Part shown: positions 8,317 to 16,164 of the stretch, piece after piece
Layout of the letters: each line of letters begins with the position of its first letter
How positions within the stretch are numbered: the first letter of the stretch is position 1
Assembly: GCF_015477765.1 (NCBI RefSeq)
Contig: NZ_JADLQQ010000006.1
Span: 310,001-374,000 of the forward strand
Origin: Nocardia transvalensis
Lineage (GTDB): Bacteria; Actinomycetota; Actinomycetes; Mycobacteriales; Mycobacteriaceae
Length of the DNA stretch: 64,000 nucleotides
Direction: 5' to 3'
Made by a program: the position numbers and the translations under genes
Notes under the pieces: model-generated
What the model was told of the DNA's origin: nothing
Seen by the model: the letters and a program-made list of their open reading frames with translations, nothing else
Database searches by the model: none

Positions 8317-8898
8317 ATGACCGCATCGAACGCCGGGCCCGCGCTCGTTGTCGGACTGGGCAATCCCGGACCCGAATACGAGCGCACCCGGCACAATGTC
8401 GGTTTCATGGTTGCCGACGTGCTCGCGCAGCGCGTCGGCGGCCGTTTCACCGTGCACAAGAAGTCGGGCGCCGATCTGCTGGAGGCCCGGCTCGACGGGC
8501 GCAAGGTGCTACTGGCCAAACCGCGCTCGTACATGAATGTTTCGGGCCGCCCCGTCGCGGCGCTGGCCCGCTTCTTCTCGGTCCCGGCCACCGAGGTCAT
8601 CGTCGTGCACGACGAACTCGATCTGCCCTACGGCACCATCCGCCTCAAGCGCGGCGGCGGCGAGGGCGGCCACAACGGATTGCGTTCGGTCTCCAACGCT
8701 TTGACCACCAAGGACTACCTGCGGGTGCGATTCGGCATCGGCCGGCCACCCGGCCGCCAGGACCCGGCCGACTTCGTCCTCAAGCCCTTCGCCAGCGTCG
8801 AACGCAAGGACCTCCCGGTCTACGTCGAACAGGCCGCCGACGCGGTCGAGTTGCTCCTGCGCGTCGGGCTGGAACCCGCCCAGAACCAGCTGCATTGA
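8317..8898 (+). CDS. pth: Peptidyl-tRNA hydrolase
   Basis: Pth cleaves peptidyl-tRNA released by stalled ribosomes, recycling tRNA. The 193 residues show GLGNPGPEY (13-21), the catalytic His in RTRHNVGF (His26), MNxSG with Asn74, HDELDLP with Asp99 and Asp102, and KRGGGEGGHNGLRS. All active-site residues are present. It follows rplY at 22 bp and ends two bases before a strong hairpin terminator. Confidence 0.97.
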   Translation: MTASNAGPALVVGLGNPGPEYERTRHNVGFMVADVLAQRVGGRFTVHKKSGADLLEARLDGRKVLLAKPRSYMNVSGRPVAALARFFSVPATEVIVVHDELDLPYGTIRLKRGGGEGGHNGLRSVSNALTTKDYLRVRFGIGRPPGRQDPADFVLKPFASVERKDLPVYVEQAADAVELLLRVGLEPAQNQLH

Positions 8899-8899
8899 C

Positions 8900-8935
8900 C
8901 CCTGTCTCTGCGCCCCAGGGGGCACAGAGACAGGG
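8900..8935 (+). terminator. Hairpin terminator after pth
   Basis: CCCTGTCTCTG (8900-8910) pairs with CAGAGACAGGG (8925-8935). Past one C/A mismatch the inner GCCCC can pair with GGGGC, giving a stem of about 16 bp. There is no U-tract; such hairpins are common at actinobacterial gene ends. The 3' arm runs directly into GGGAATGA, the motif of the tandem array that follows. Confidence 0.75.
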
Positions 8936-8950
8936 AATGAGAAAATAGCT

Positions 8951-9132
8951 GCGCGCCAGGAATGACGGTTGGCTGCGCGCCGTGGAATGACGATTGGCTG
9001 GGCGCCGTGGAATGACGATTGGCTGCGCGCCGTGGAATGACGGTTGGCTGCGCGCCGTGGAATGACGGTTGGCTGGGGGCCAGGGAATGTCGTTGGCTGC
9101 GGGCCAGGGAATGACGGTTGGCCGCGGACCGG
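8951..9132. repeat. 25-bp tandem repeat array (seven units)
   Basis: After a partial unit at 8951-8960 there are seven units starting at 8961, 8986, 9011, 9036, 9061, 9086 and 9110, of the form AATGACGGTTGGCTGCGCGC plus CGTGG. Six are 25 bp or nearly so (the sixth is 24) and the last is shortened. Variation is mostly G/A at position 8 and C/G near position 16. The period is not a multiple of three, so it is non-coding; any repeated peptide in the other frames is an artefact. There are no unique spacers, so it is not a CRISPR array. With the terminator and leader repeat it fills the ~400 bp between pth and the next gene. Confidence 0.9.
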
Positions 9133-9174
9133 AACTCATCGCCGGGGACGGCAGTCACTACACTCGGCACGTGA

Positions 9175-9301
9175 TTTCGAGAGCACATGGGTAACTCGTC
9201 GGGTACGCCCAAAGCTTAGCCAGGCACTGACGTAGGACCTGTGGCCAAGCCGAGTGACACCCGACTGGTATGGCCTGAAACGCGGAGAGGCGGGGGAGTG
9301 G
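9175..9301 (+). repeat. Leader repeat copy B (inverted partner of 5026-5155)
   Basis: The plus-strand copy of the ~125 bp leader ends in the RBS and GTG start of the ADP-ribosylglycohydrolase gene. Its upstream ATG (9187) opens MGNSSGTPKA and stops at a TAG (9217-9219), so the frame open in copy A is interrupted here. After the stop, the same frame continues into the hydrolase. Copies A and B point outward from the block 5156-9174. Confidence 0.85.
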
Positions 9302-10386
9302 AGTATCAGAAGCTCTTTGATCGGGTGCGCGGAACGATGGTGGGCGGGGCGGTCGGTGATGCGTTGGGGTGGCCGATCGAGTTCTTGCAATTGGCGCAGA
9401 TCAGGGAGCGGTACGGGGAGGCGGGGGTTACCGGTTTCCTGCCGGGGCGGATACCCGATGCGCCCCAAGAGATCACCGACGATACGCAGATGACGCTGTT
9501 CACCGCCGAGGGGTTGCTGCGTTGCGCGCCCGGTGCTGATCCGGCCCCGGTGCTGCGCCGCGCATATCTGCGCTGGCTGACCACCCAGGTGGAGGCGAAG
9601 CCCGCCCCCGTACCCGACGGCTGGTTGGCCGGGCGGCCGTTCCTCTACGCCATGCGATCGCCGGGCCATGCCTGCACGAGCGGATTGCGCCAGCAGGCCG
9701 AGGAATATCTGGCGCCGCATCTGCCCGGTGAGCCGGGCCCGGTGAATCCGAATTCCAAGGGCTGCGGAACCGTCATGCGGTCGGCGCCGTTCGGTCTCGC
9801 CGCGCTCGGTCCGGACAGGGCGTTCGAGGCCGCGATGCGGTGCGCCCAGCTCACCCACGGCCACCCGACCGGCTACCTCGCCGCGGGTGCGTTCGCGGCC
9901 CTGATCGACAGCGTGCTGAGCGGGGTCGAACTGCCGATCGCCCTGCGCGACACCATCACTCGGCTCACCTCGATACCGGCCGACAGCTCGGAGGCGGTGT
10001 CCGCCCTGACCGGTGCGCTCGCGCTCGCCCACCTCGGCCCGCCGACGCCGGAGCGGGTCGAGCAGGTCGGTGCGGGCTGGGTCGCCGAGGAGTGTCTCGC
10101 CATCGCCGTCTACTGCGCGCTGTATGCGTACCGGACCGGAGACGTGCGCGGCGCGCTGCTGCTGTCGGTCAACCATTCCGGCGACTCCGATTCCACCGGT
10201 GCGGTGGCGGGCAACCTGATCGGTGCGGTCCACGGCCTGTCCGCCCTGCCTCCGGAGTGGGTGACGTCCGTGGAGGGCCGCGACGAATTGATCCAGATCT
10301 CCGACGATCTCGTGGTGAATTTCTTCTACAAGGACCGCTCTCGCCTCGGGACCCGCTATCCGCTCGACACCTCGGTCGGTATCTGA
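9298..10386 (+). CDS. ADP-ribosylglycohydrolase family protein (DraG-like)
   Basis: This 362-residue enzyme belongs to the ARH/DraG family, which removes ADP-ribose from proteins or small molecules using a di-Mg centre. It has GGAVGDALGWPIEF (16-29), the metal-binding DDTQMT (61-66), and the C-terminal NHSGDSDSTGAVAGNLIGA with paired metal-ligand Asp residues. The GTG at 9298, behind GAGGCGGGGG, matches the domain start. An in-frame GTG at 9241 would add 19 leader-repeat-encoded residues and is less likely. No ADP-ribosyltransferase partner is adjacent, so the substrate is unknown. Confidence 0.9.
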   Translation: MEYQKLFDRVRGTMVGGAVGDALGWPIEFLQLAQIRERYGEAGVTGFLPGRIPDAPQEITDDTQMTLFTAEGLLRCAPGADPAPVLRRAYLRWLTTQVEAKPAPVPDGWLAGRPFLYAMRSPGHACTSGLRQQAEEYLAPHLPGEPGPVNPNSKGCGTVMRSAPFGLAALGPDRAFEAAMRCAQLTHGHPTGYLAAGAFAALIDSVLSGVELPIALRDTITRLTSIPADSSEAVSALTGALALAHLGPPTPERVEQVGAGWVAEECLAIAVYCALYAYRTGDVRGALLLSVNHSGDSDSTGAVAGNLIGAVHGLSALPPEWVTSVEGRDELIQISDDLVVNFFYKDRSRLGTRYPLDTSVGI

Positions 10387-10452
10387 TCAGGAATCCCGCG
10401 CGGTCCCGAGCTGTTGCGGAAGGCAAGTAGGCCGCGTTATGAGGGAGGTTGC

Positions 10453-11196
10453 ATGTCGGAATCGTCGAGCGTCGCGGGCCGGGTGGCGGTGGTCACCGGT
10501 GCATCTCGCGGCCTGGGCCGGGCCGTAGCGCTGCATCTGGCGCGCGCCGGTGCAGCGGTCGCGGTGAACTATCGCAGCCAGGCCGACGCCGCCGAAAAGG
10601 TGGTGTCGGAGATTCGCGAATACGGCGGGCGCGCAACGGCGGTCGGCGCCGACGTCTCCGTCGCCGACGAGGTCCGCGCGCTGTTCGAGCGGGTCCGCGC
10701 GGATCTGGGTCCGGTCGGGGTGCTGGTCAACAATGCGGGCATCGGGTGCGTGCTCGAGGTGGACGAGCTGACCGAGGCCGCCTTCGACGAGACGATCACG
10801 GTCAACCTCAAGTCCGCATTCCTGTGCACGCAGGCGGCGCTGCCGGATATGCGCGCCGCGGGCTGGGGCCGCATCGTCAACATGTCCTCTGCGGCCGCAC
10901 GGAGTCCCGGTGTGGTCGGCCCGCACTACAACGCTTCCAAAGCGGGCCTGGAGGGATTGACCCGCGGTTATGCCGCCCGTCTTGCCCGCGACGGCATCAC
11001 GGTCAACGCCGTCGCGCCCGGCCCCATCGATACCGATATGGCCGAATGGTTGAAGCGATCCGGAATTGCCGACCGAGTTCCCGTGGGCCGCATGGGAACC
11101 CCCGACGAGGTCGGGCACGCCGTCCTCGCCGTCGCCGAGAACGGCTTCATCACCGGCCAGACCCTCTCGATCAATGGCGGCATGCTCTTCACCTAG
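10453..11196 (+). CDS. SDR-family oxidoreductase (FabG-like)
   Basis: A 247-residue classical short-chain dehydrogenase/reductase. It has the cofactor motif TGASRGLG (15-22), NNAG (93-96), catalytic Ser near 145-146, and YNASK with Tyr159 and Lys163. It ends with the GxxxxINGG pattern (TGQTLSINGG) usual in FabG-like enzymes. The N-terminal NYRSQ after strand 2 suggests NADP(H) preference. The substrate cannot be assigned. The start is the ATG at 10453 behind GAGGGAGG. It converges on the EgtE-like gene, with stops overlapping by 4 bp. Confidence 0.9.
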   Translation: MSESSSVAGRVAVVTGASRGLGRAVALHLARAGAAVAVNYRSQADAAEKVVSEIREYGGRATAVGADVSVADEVRALFERVRADLGPVGVLVNNAGIGCVLEVDELTEAAFDETITVNLKSAFLCTQAALPDMRAAGWGRIVNMSSAAARSPGVVGPHYNASKAGLEGLTRGYAARLARDGITVNAVAPGPIDTDMAEWLKRSGIADRVPVGRMGTPDEVGHAVLAVAENGFITGQTLSINGGMLFT

Positions 11197-12389
11197 CGTC
11201 GGGCGGCCAGCGCCGCGACCGCATCGACGAACCGGTCGAGTTCCGCGACGGTGACGAAGCAGTGCGGCGAGGCCCGCACCACCGACGCCAGCTGCCGGTG
11301 GGTCATGTCCAGCAGGGTCGAGCTGGCATGGCTGACGGTGACGGTGATGTCCCGCTCGAGCAGCCGGTCCCGCACCCGAGTCGGCTCCACGCCGTCGACG
11401 GTGAACGACACGATCCCGCTGTGGCGGGTGCCGAGATCCCGCACGGTGACCCCGGGGATCTGCGGCAGGGCCGCACGCAGGTGGTCGGCATTGGCGCGGA
11501 CCGCGGCGTAGACGTTGTCCGGCCCCAGCTCGAGCAGGTAGCGCACCGCCGCACCGAGGCCGAGCCGGGCGGCCACGTCGCATTCCCAGAATTCGAAGCG
11601 GCTGGCGTCGGAGGCCAGCCGATACTCGGCCGGTCCGGTCCAGCTGCCGCTGTGCAGGTCCAGCCGCTGCGGCTCCATCGTCGTGGCCAATTCCGGCTGC
11701 ACATACAGGAATCCGGTGCCGCGCGGGCCGCGCAGCCACTTGCGGCCGGTCGCCGACAGTGCGTCGACACCGAATTCCACGACGTCGAGCGGGACCTGTC
11801 CGGCCGATTGGCAGGCGTCCAGCAGGACCAGCGCACCGGCGTCATGGGCGATCTTGGTGACCTCGGTGACCGGGTTGACCAGGCCGCCGTTGGTCGGGGC
11901 GTGCACCAGCGACACCAGCGTCACCCGCTCGTCGACCATCCCGGCGAAGGCCTCCACGTCGATCTGCCCGGCGTCGTCGCTGGGGATCGCCTCGACGGTC
12001 GCGCCCGTGGTCCGGGCCCGCTGCAGTGCGGCGATGGCGTTGCTGGCGTAGTCGGAGCCGGAGATCAGGATGCGGTCACCGGGCCCCAGCGGCACCGAAT
12101 AGAAGAAGTCGGCCCAGGCCCGAGAGGCGCTGTCGCTCAGTGCGATACAGGACGGGTCGGCGTTGACGAGGGTGCCGATGGCGGACTTGACCGCCTGCAG
12201 GTCGTCGAGGCGTTCGTTCGCCGCCCGGTAGCCGCCGATCTCCGCCTCGCGGCGCAGATGCCCGATCACCGTGTCGAGCACGATGCGGGGCGGCAGCGAC
12301 GATCCGGCGCTGTCGAGGAAGACGGGTGTGGGCCGGGAAGTGTCGGCGTAGGCGGGGATGTCGGCGCGCAGCCGAGTCTGATCGAGCAC
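11193..12389 (-). CDS. Class-V PLP-dependent aminotransferase, EgtE-like
   Basis: A 398-residue fold-type I enzyme of the NifS/aminotransferase-V family. It has Asp191 and Gln194 (LLDACQSAGQ) under the PLP ring and the Schiff-base lysine in ATGRKWLRGPRG (Lys217). The N-terminal part, with REAEIGGYRAANE (47-59), resembles EgtE of mycobacteria, the C-S lyase that releases ergothioneine from hercynyl-cysteine sulfoxide. It is divergent from egtABCD, with 249 bp between. Both context and sequence make EgtE the best guess, but cysteine-desulfurase-like paralogues are hard to separate by eye. The start is GTG 12389 (GGGGGA just upstream); GTG 12398 is an alternative. Confidence 0.6.
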   Translation of the reverse strand: MLDQTRLRADIPAYADTSRPTPVFLDSAGSSLPPRIVLDTVIGHLRREAEIGGYRAANERLDDLQAVKSAIGTLVNADPSCIALSDSASRAWADFFYSVPLGPGDRILISGSDYASNAIAALQRARTTGATVEAIPSDDAGQIDVEAFAGMVDERVTLVSLVHAPTNGGLVNPVTEVTKIAHDAGALVLLDACQSAGQVPLDVVEFGVDALSATGRKWLRGPRGTGFLYVQPELATTMEPQRLDLHSGSWTGPAEYRLASDASRFEFWECDVAARLGLGAAVRYLLELGPDNVYAAVRANADHLRAALPQIPGVTVRDLGTRHSGIVSFTVDGVEPTRVRDRLLERDITVTVSHASSTLLDMTHRQLASVVRASPHCFVTVAELDRFVDAVAALAARR

Positions 12390-12638
12390 GTCCCCCACGG
12401 TAGAAGATGGGATGATTGGGGTGCGCAGCTTTTTTGCGAATCTCTTCTGTACCCCGGATGACCTGCGGAAAGCCGAACCGGTACGGCGGTTTGTCACTCT
12501 TTTGCCAGATTTGTTGTCGGTTACCGTCGTTACTCTGGATCGGTCGGCGGAAGACGGGTTGGCAGTCTTCGGCCACCACCCCTGTAGGCGGCACGGCTGC
12601 GGCGGCCGGAAATCGGCGGCGGCAGAGCGGAGGTTGGC

Positions 12639-13922
12639 ATGGCAGTAACGGTTGTGCGGGCACCCGCCGAGACGGGCGCTGGATTCTCCTCGCGTGCCGC
12701 CGCCGAGGCCTATATCGGCGGCGTGTGCTTCAAACAGGGCCCACCGGCGCTGATCGGCGCCGAACTCGAGTGGCTCACCGCGCATGATGAGTCGTCGGCG
12801 CCCGGTTCGCGTCCGGAGCTCTCCACCCTCGCGGACGCCCTGGGACCGCATGCGCCGCGGTCCATCGCCCCCGATTCCCCAGCCCTGCCACTACCCGGGG
12901 GCAGCCGGGTCACCATCGAACCCGGTGGGCAGGTAGAACTTTCCAGCGCCCCGTTCGGCGATACGACCGAACTGTGTGAGCGCCTGCGGGCCGACACCCG
13001 CATTCTGGAGCAATTGCTCCGCTCTCGTTCCATCCGAATCCTCGCCGCGGCCGCCGATGCCGACCGGCCCGCCCGGCGGCTGCTGCAGCTGCCGCGCTAC
13101 CGGGCCATGGAGCATTCGTTCGCCGGAATCGGCCCGTTCGGCAAGCTGATGATGTGCAACACCGCGGCGACGCAGGTGAGCGTCGATGCGGGCGCCGACC
13201 CGGCCGAGGTGGCAGCGCGCTGGACAGCCCTGTACGCCATCGGTCCCGCCCTGCTGGCGGCCTTCGCCTGTTCCCCGGACCTCTGCGGTGCCCCGGTGGG
13301 CGGGTGGGCGTCGCAGCGGATGCGGACCTGGCTGCGGCTCGACCACACTCGCACGCGCCCACCGGTGCGGCAGTGGTCGGATCCGATCGTCGACTACGGC
13401 CGCTGGGCGCTGGACGTGCCACTGCTGTGTATCCGCCGCCCGGGCGACGAACTGGGCGACTGGGCGGCCCCGCCCGGCGCCACCTTCGCGGACTGGTTGT
13501 GCGGTGCGCTCGACGACGAAGTCGGCCGCAGGCCCGACGTCGTCGACCTCGACTATCACCTGACCACGGTATTTCCCCCGGTGCGGGCCTCCGGACACCT
13601 GGAGGTCCGCTACCTGGACACGCAGCCGGGCGACGGGTGGACGGTGCCGATCCACGTGATCGACGCGCTCATGTCCACCCCGGAGGTGATCGCCGAGGCG
13701 ACGCGGCTGGCCATGCCGGTCGCCGACTGCTGGTCGGAGGCGGCCCGCTGCGGCCTGGCCGACCCGCAGATCCGGTCGGTCGCCGTCGATCTGCTCACCC
13801 TCGCGGCAGATCATGCGCGCACTTCCGACGCGGCGGACGAGGTGTCCGCGGCGGTGCATCGATGTCGTAGCGGTCGCATTCCCACGGGTGAGGCCGCACG
13901 TTGTGACGAGGCGGAGGCCTGA
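12639..13922 (+). CDS. egtA: Glutamate-cysteine ligase EgtA
   Basis: EgtA makes gamma-glutamylcysteine, the sulfur donor for ergothioneine. The 427-residue length is typical. Recognisable GCS2-like features are IGAELEWLT (the ATP/Mg site region), IEPGGQVELSSAP, the YRAMEHSFAGIGPFGKLMMC region and PLLCIRRPG. It is first in a tight operon with egtB (2 bp gap), egtC (1 bp overlap) and egtD (4 bp overlap). Gene order and motifs together make the call secure. Confidence 0.93.
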   Translation: MAVTVVRAPAETGAGFSSRAAAEAYIGGVCFKQGPPALIGAELEWLTAHDESSAPGSRPELSTLADALGPHAPRSIAPDSPALPLPGGSRVTIEPGGQVELSSAPFGDTTELCERLRADTRILEQLLRSRSIRILAAAADADRPARRLLQLPRYRAMEHSFAGIGPFGKLMMCNTAATQVSVDAGADPAEVAARWTALYAIGPALLAAFACSPDLCGAPVGGWASQRMRTWLRLDHTRTRPPVRQWSDPIVDYGRWALDVPLLCIRRPGDELGDWAAPPGATFADWLCGALDDEVGRRPDVVDLDYHLTTVFPPVRASGHLEVRYLDTQPGDGWTVPIHVIDALMSTPEVIAEATRLAMPVADCWSEAARCGLADPQIRSVAVDLLTLAADHARTSDAADEVSAAVHRCRSGRIPTGEAARCDEAEA

Positions 13923-13924
13923 CA

Positions 13925-15265
13925 ATGACTGTTCATCTCACCGGCACCGACCGTGCCGAAACAGAACGCCTGCGGGAGCACATCGCGCAGGTGCTGACGC
14001 GGTCGCGGGCGCGCACCGCGACGCTGACCGACTGCCTGGACGAGGACGAACTGGTGGCGCAGCATTCGCGGCTGATGAGTCCGCTGGTGTGGGATCTGGC
14101 CCATATCGGCAATCAGGAAGAGCTGTGGCTGGTGCGCGACGTCGGCGGGCGCGAGCCCGTGCGCGCCGATATCGACCACCTCTACGACGCATTCCAACAT
14201 CCCCGGGCGGATCGTCCGGCGCTGCCGCTGCTCGATCCGATCGAGGCCCGCGGATATGTGGGCACCGTGCGGCAGAAGGTCTGGGATGTGCTGGACCGCA
14301 ACCAGTTACGAGGTTCACGGCTGATCGACGGCGGCTTCGCCTTCGGGATGATCGCCCAGCACGAGCAGCAGCACGACGAAACCATGCTGGCCACCCATCA
14401 GCTGCGGTCGGGCAGTGCCGTGCTGTCGGCCGCGCCGGCGCCGACCGCGCAGGTGCGGGTATCCGGTGAAATCGTCGTTCCAGCAGGCGAATTCACGATG
14501 GGCACCTCCACCGATGCGTGGGCGCTGGACAACGAACGACCGGCCCACCGGGTGCATGTGCCCGGCTTCGCCATCGACGCCGCGCCGGTGACCAATGCGC
14601 AGTATCAGGAGTTCATCGCCGACGGCGGCTACGAACGTCCGGAGCTGTGGTCCGAACGCGGGTGGGCGCATCGGTGCGAAGCAGGCCTCACCGCACCGCA
14701 GTTCTGGGAGCGCGACGGTGACAACCGGTGGTGGCGGCGGGTTTTCGGAACCATGCGGCTGGTCCGGCCGCAGCAACCCGTCGTGCACGTGTGCTGGTTC
14801 GAGGCCGAGGCGTATGCCAGGTGGGCGGGTAAACGCCTGCCCACCGAGGCGGAATGGGAGAAGGCGGCCCGCTTCGATCCGGCCACCGGCCGCTCGCGCC
14901 GCTACCCGTGGGGCGACGCCGAGCCCGACGAGCGCACCGCGAATCTGGGCCAGCGGCATCTGGAACCGGCGGAGGTCGGCGCCTACCCGGCAGGCGCCAC
15001 CCCCGCGGGGGTGCATCAGCTGATCGGTGATGTCTGGGAGTGGACCGCATCCGGATTCGAGCCCTATCCGGGTTTCGAGGCGTTTCCGTATCGGGAGTAC
15101 TCCGAGGTGTTCTTCGGCGGCGACTACAAGGTGCTGCGCGGCGGTTGTTTCGGCACCGACCCGGTCGCCTGCCGCGGCACCTTCCGCAACTGGGACCACC
15201 CGATTCGGCGCCAGATCTTCGCGGGCTTCCGGCTGGCCCGCGATCTGCGGCCGGATGAGCGCTGA
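13925..15265 (+). CDS. egtB: Hercynine oxygenase (iron(II)-dependent sulfoxide synthase) EgtB
   Basis: EgtB joins gamma-glutamylcysteine to hercynine with O2, forming the C-S bond. The 446 residues have an N-terminal DinB-like helical domain supplying the three iron-binding His: His60 (WDLAHIGNQEELW), His146 and His150 (QHEQQHDE). The C-terminal formylglycine-generating-enzyme fold (about 180-440) includes GEFTMGT, RLPTEAEWEKAARF, GDVWEWTASGF and LRGGCFGTD. All expected ligands are present. Confidence 0.96.
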   Translation: MTVHLTGTDRAETERLREHIAQVLTRSRARTATLTDCLDEDELVAQHSRLMSPLVWDLAHIGNQEELWLVRDVGGREPVRADIDHLYDAFQHPRADRPALPLLDPIEARGYVGTVRQKVWDVLDRNQLRGSRLIDGGFAFGMIAQHEQQHDETMLATHQLRSGSAVLSAAPAPTAQVRVSGEIVVPAGEFTMGTSTDAWALDNERPAHRVHVPGFAIDAAPVTNAQYQEFIADGGYERPELWSERGWAHRCEAGLTAPQFWERDGDNRWWRRVFGTMRLVRPQQPVVHVCWFEAEAYARWAGKRLPTEAEWEKAARFDPATGRSRRYPWGDAEPDERTANLGQRHLEPAEVGAYPAGATPAGVHQLIGDVWEWTASGFEPYPGFEAFPYREYSEVFFGGDYKVLRGGCFGTDPVACRGTFRNWDHPIRRQIFAGFRLARDLRPDER

Positions 15266-16164
15266 TGTGCCGTCATCTCGGCTACCTCGGCGCACCCGTG
15301 CCGATCGGCGGCCTGCTCACCCGCGGTGAGCATTCGCTGCGCAGCCAGGCCTGGGCGCCGCGGGATATGCGTGGCGGCGGGGCCATCAACGCGGACGGAT
15401 TCGGGGTGGCCTGGTGGAACCCGGCCGCGGCCGTCCCGGGCGATACCGAGAACATCGGCGTGCGGGCCCACGGCGGGCCGACCGATGCGGTCGGTTCGGG
15501 TGGCGACCACCACCCGGTAAATTCGGTGATTGCCAGCCGATATCGCAATCCCGCGCCGATCTGGACCGATCCCGCCGTCGACGAGGTGCTGCCGCAGCTG
15601 CGATCCGGGGCGGTGCTGGCGGCCATCCGCTCGGCCACGGTCGGGATGCCGGTGGAACGCAACGCCTGCGCGCCGTTCACGCACGGCCACTGGGCCTTCA
15701 GCCACAACGGCGCGATCCCCCAGTGGCAGCGCGTGCTCACCGCGGTCGCCGCCGAATTCGGCACGCCCTCGTTGCTGGCGGCCGAATCCCACACCGACTC
15801 GGCGACGCTGTGGGTCATCCTCGCCGACCTGCTCGACAACCCGCGCCGCGCAATCGGTTCCGAACTCGGCGGGCCGGCCGCGACCGCCGAGATCCTGCGC
15901 CACATGGTGCTCGAAATTCTCGCGCACTCACCGAGGGCTCGGCTGAACCTGCTGCTCGGCGACGGCGAAACGCTGTGGGCCACCACCGTGCATCACTCGC
16001 TGTCGGTCCTGGTGACCGACGACACCGCGGTGGTGTCCTCCGAACCCTACGACGACGACCCGCGATGGCGGTCCGTGCCGGATCGGCAGCTGGTCACGGC
16101 GCGACCCGGGGCACTGTCCGTCGCATCCCTCGAATCCGAAGTCTCCGAAAGGGCCCGTTCATGA
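15265..16164 (+). CDS. egtC: Gamma-glutamyl-hercynylcysteine sulfoxide hydrolase EgtC
   Basis: A 299-residue class-II glutamine amidotransferase-type Ntn hydrolase that removes the gamma-glutamyl group from the EgtB product. The nucleophile Cys2 follows the initiator Met (MCRHLGYLG). A glutaminase core follows (HGHWAFSHNGAI, AESHTDSATLW). The start shares one base with the egtB stop (TGATG), and the stop overlaps egtD by 4 bp (ATGA), so the three are translationally coupled. Confidence 0.95.
   Translation: MCRHLGYLGAPVPIGGLLTRGEHSLRSQAWAPRDMRGGGAINADGFGVAWWNPAAAVPGDTENIGVRAHGGPTDAVGSGGDHHPVNSVIASRYRNPAPIWTDPAVDEVLPQLRSGAVLAAIRSATVGMPVERNACAPFTHGHWAFSHNGAIPQWQRVLTAVAAEFGTPSLLAAESHTDSATLWVILADLLDNPRRAIGSELGGPAATAEILRHMVLEILAHSPRARLNLLLGDGETLWATTVHHSLSVLVTDDTAVVSSEPYDDDPRWRSVPDRQLVTARPGALSVASLESEVSERARS

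Noticed and set aside
8961..9132. Possible CRISPR array
   Set aside because: Units are directly abutting and vary internally, with no unique spacers and no cas genes.
8780..9139. Minus-strand frame with a repeated 25-residue peptide (NRHSTARSQPSFHGAQP-like)
   Set aside because: It is the translation of the 25-bp non-coding array: three units make 75 bp, or 25 codons. No RBS or family support.
9298..10386. DraT-DraG nitrogenase regulation
   Set aside because: No DraT transferase, nif genes or other ADP-ribosylation partner is in the window; only a general ADP-ribosylglycohydrolase call is justified.
10449..12461. A 670-codon plus-strand frame over the SDR and EgtE-like genes
   Set aside because: It is the wrong-frame shadow of the SDR gene, followed by the antisense of the aminotransferase.
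12412..12648. A 78-codon frame upstream of egtA
   Set aside because: It begins in the divergent promoter, lacks a clear RBS and runs past the egtA start in another frame. It looks protein-like in places but I cannot support it.
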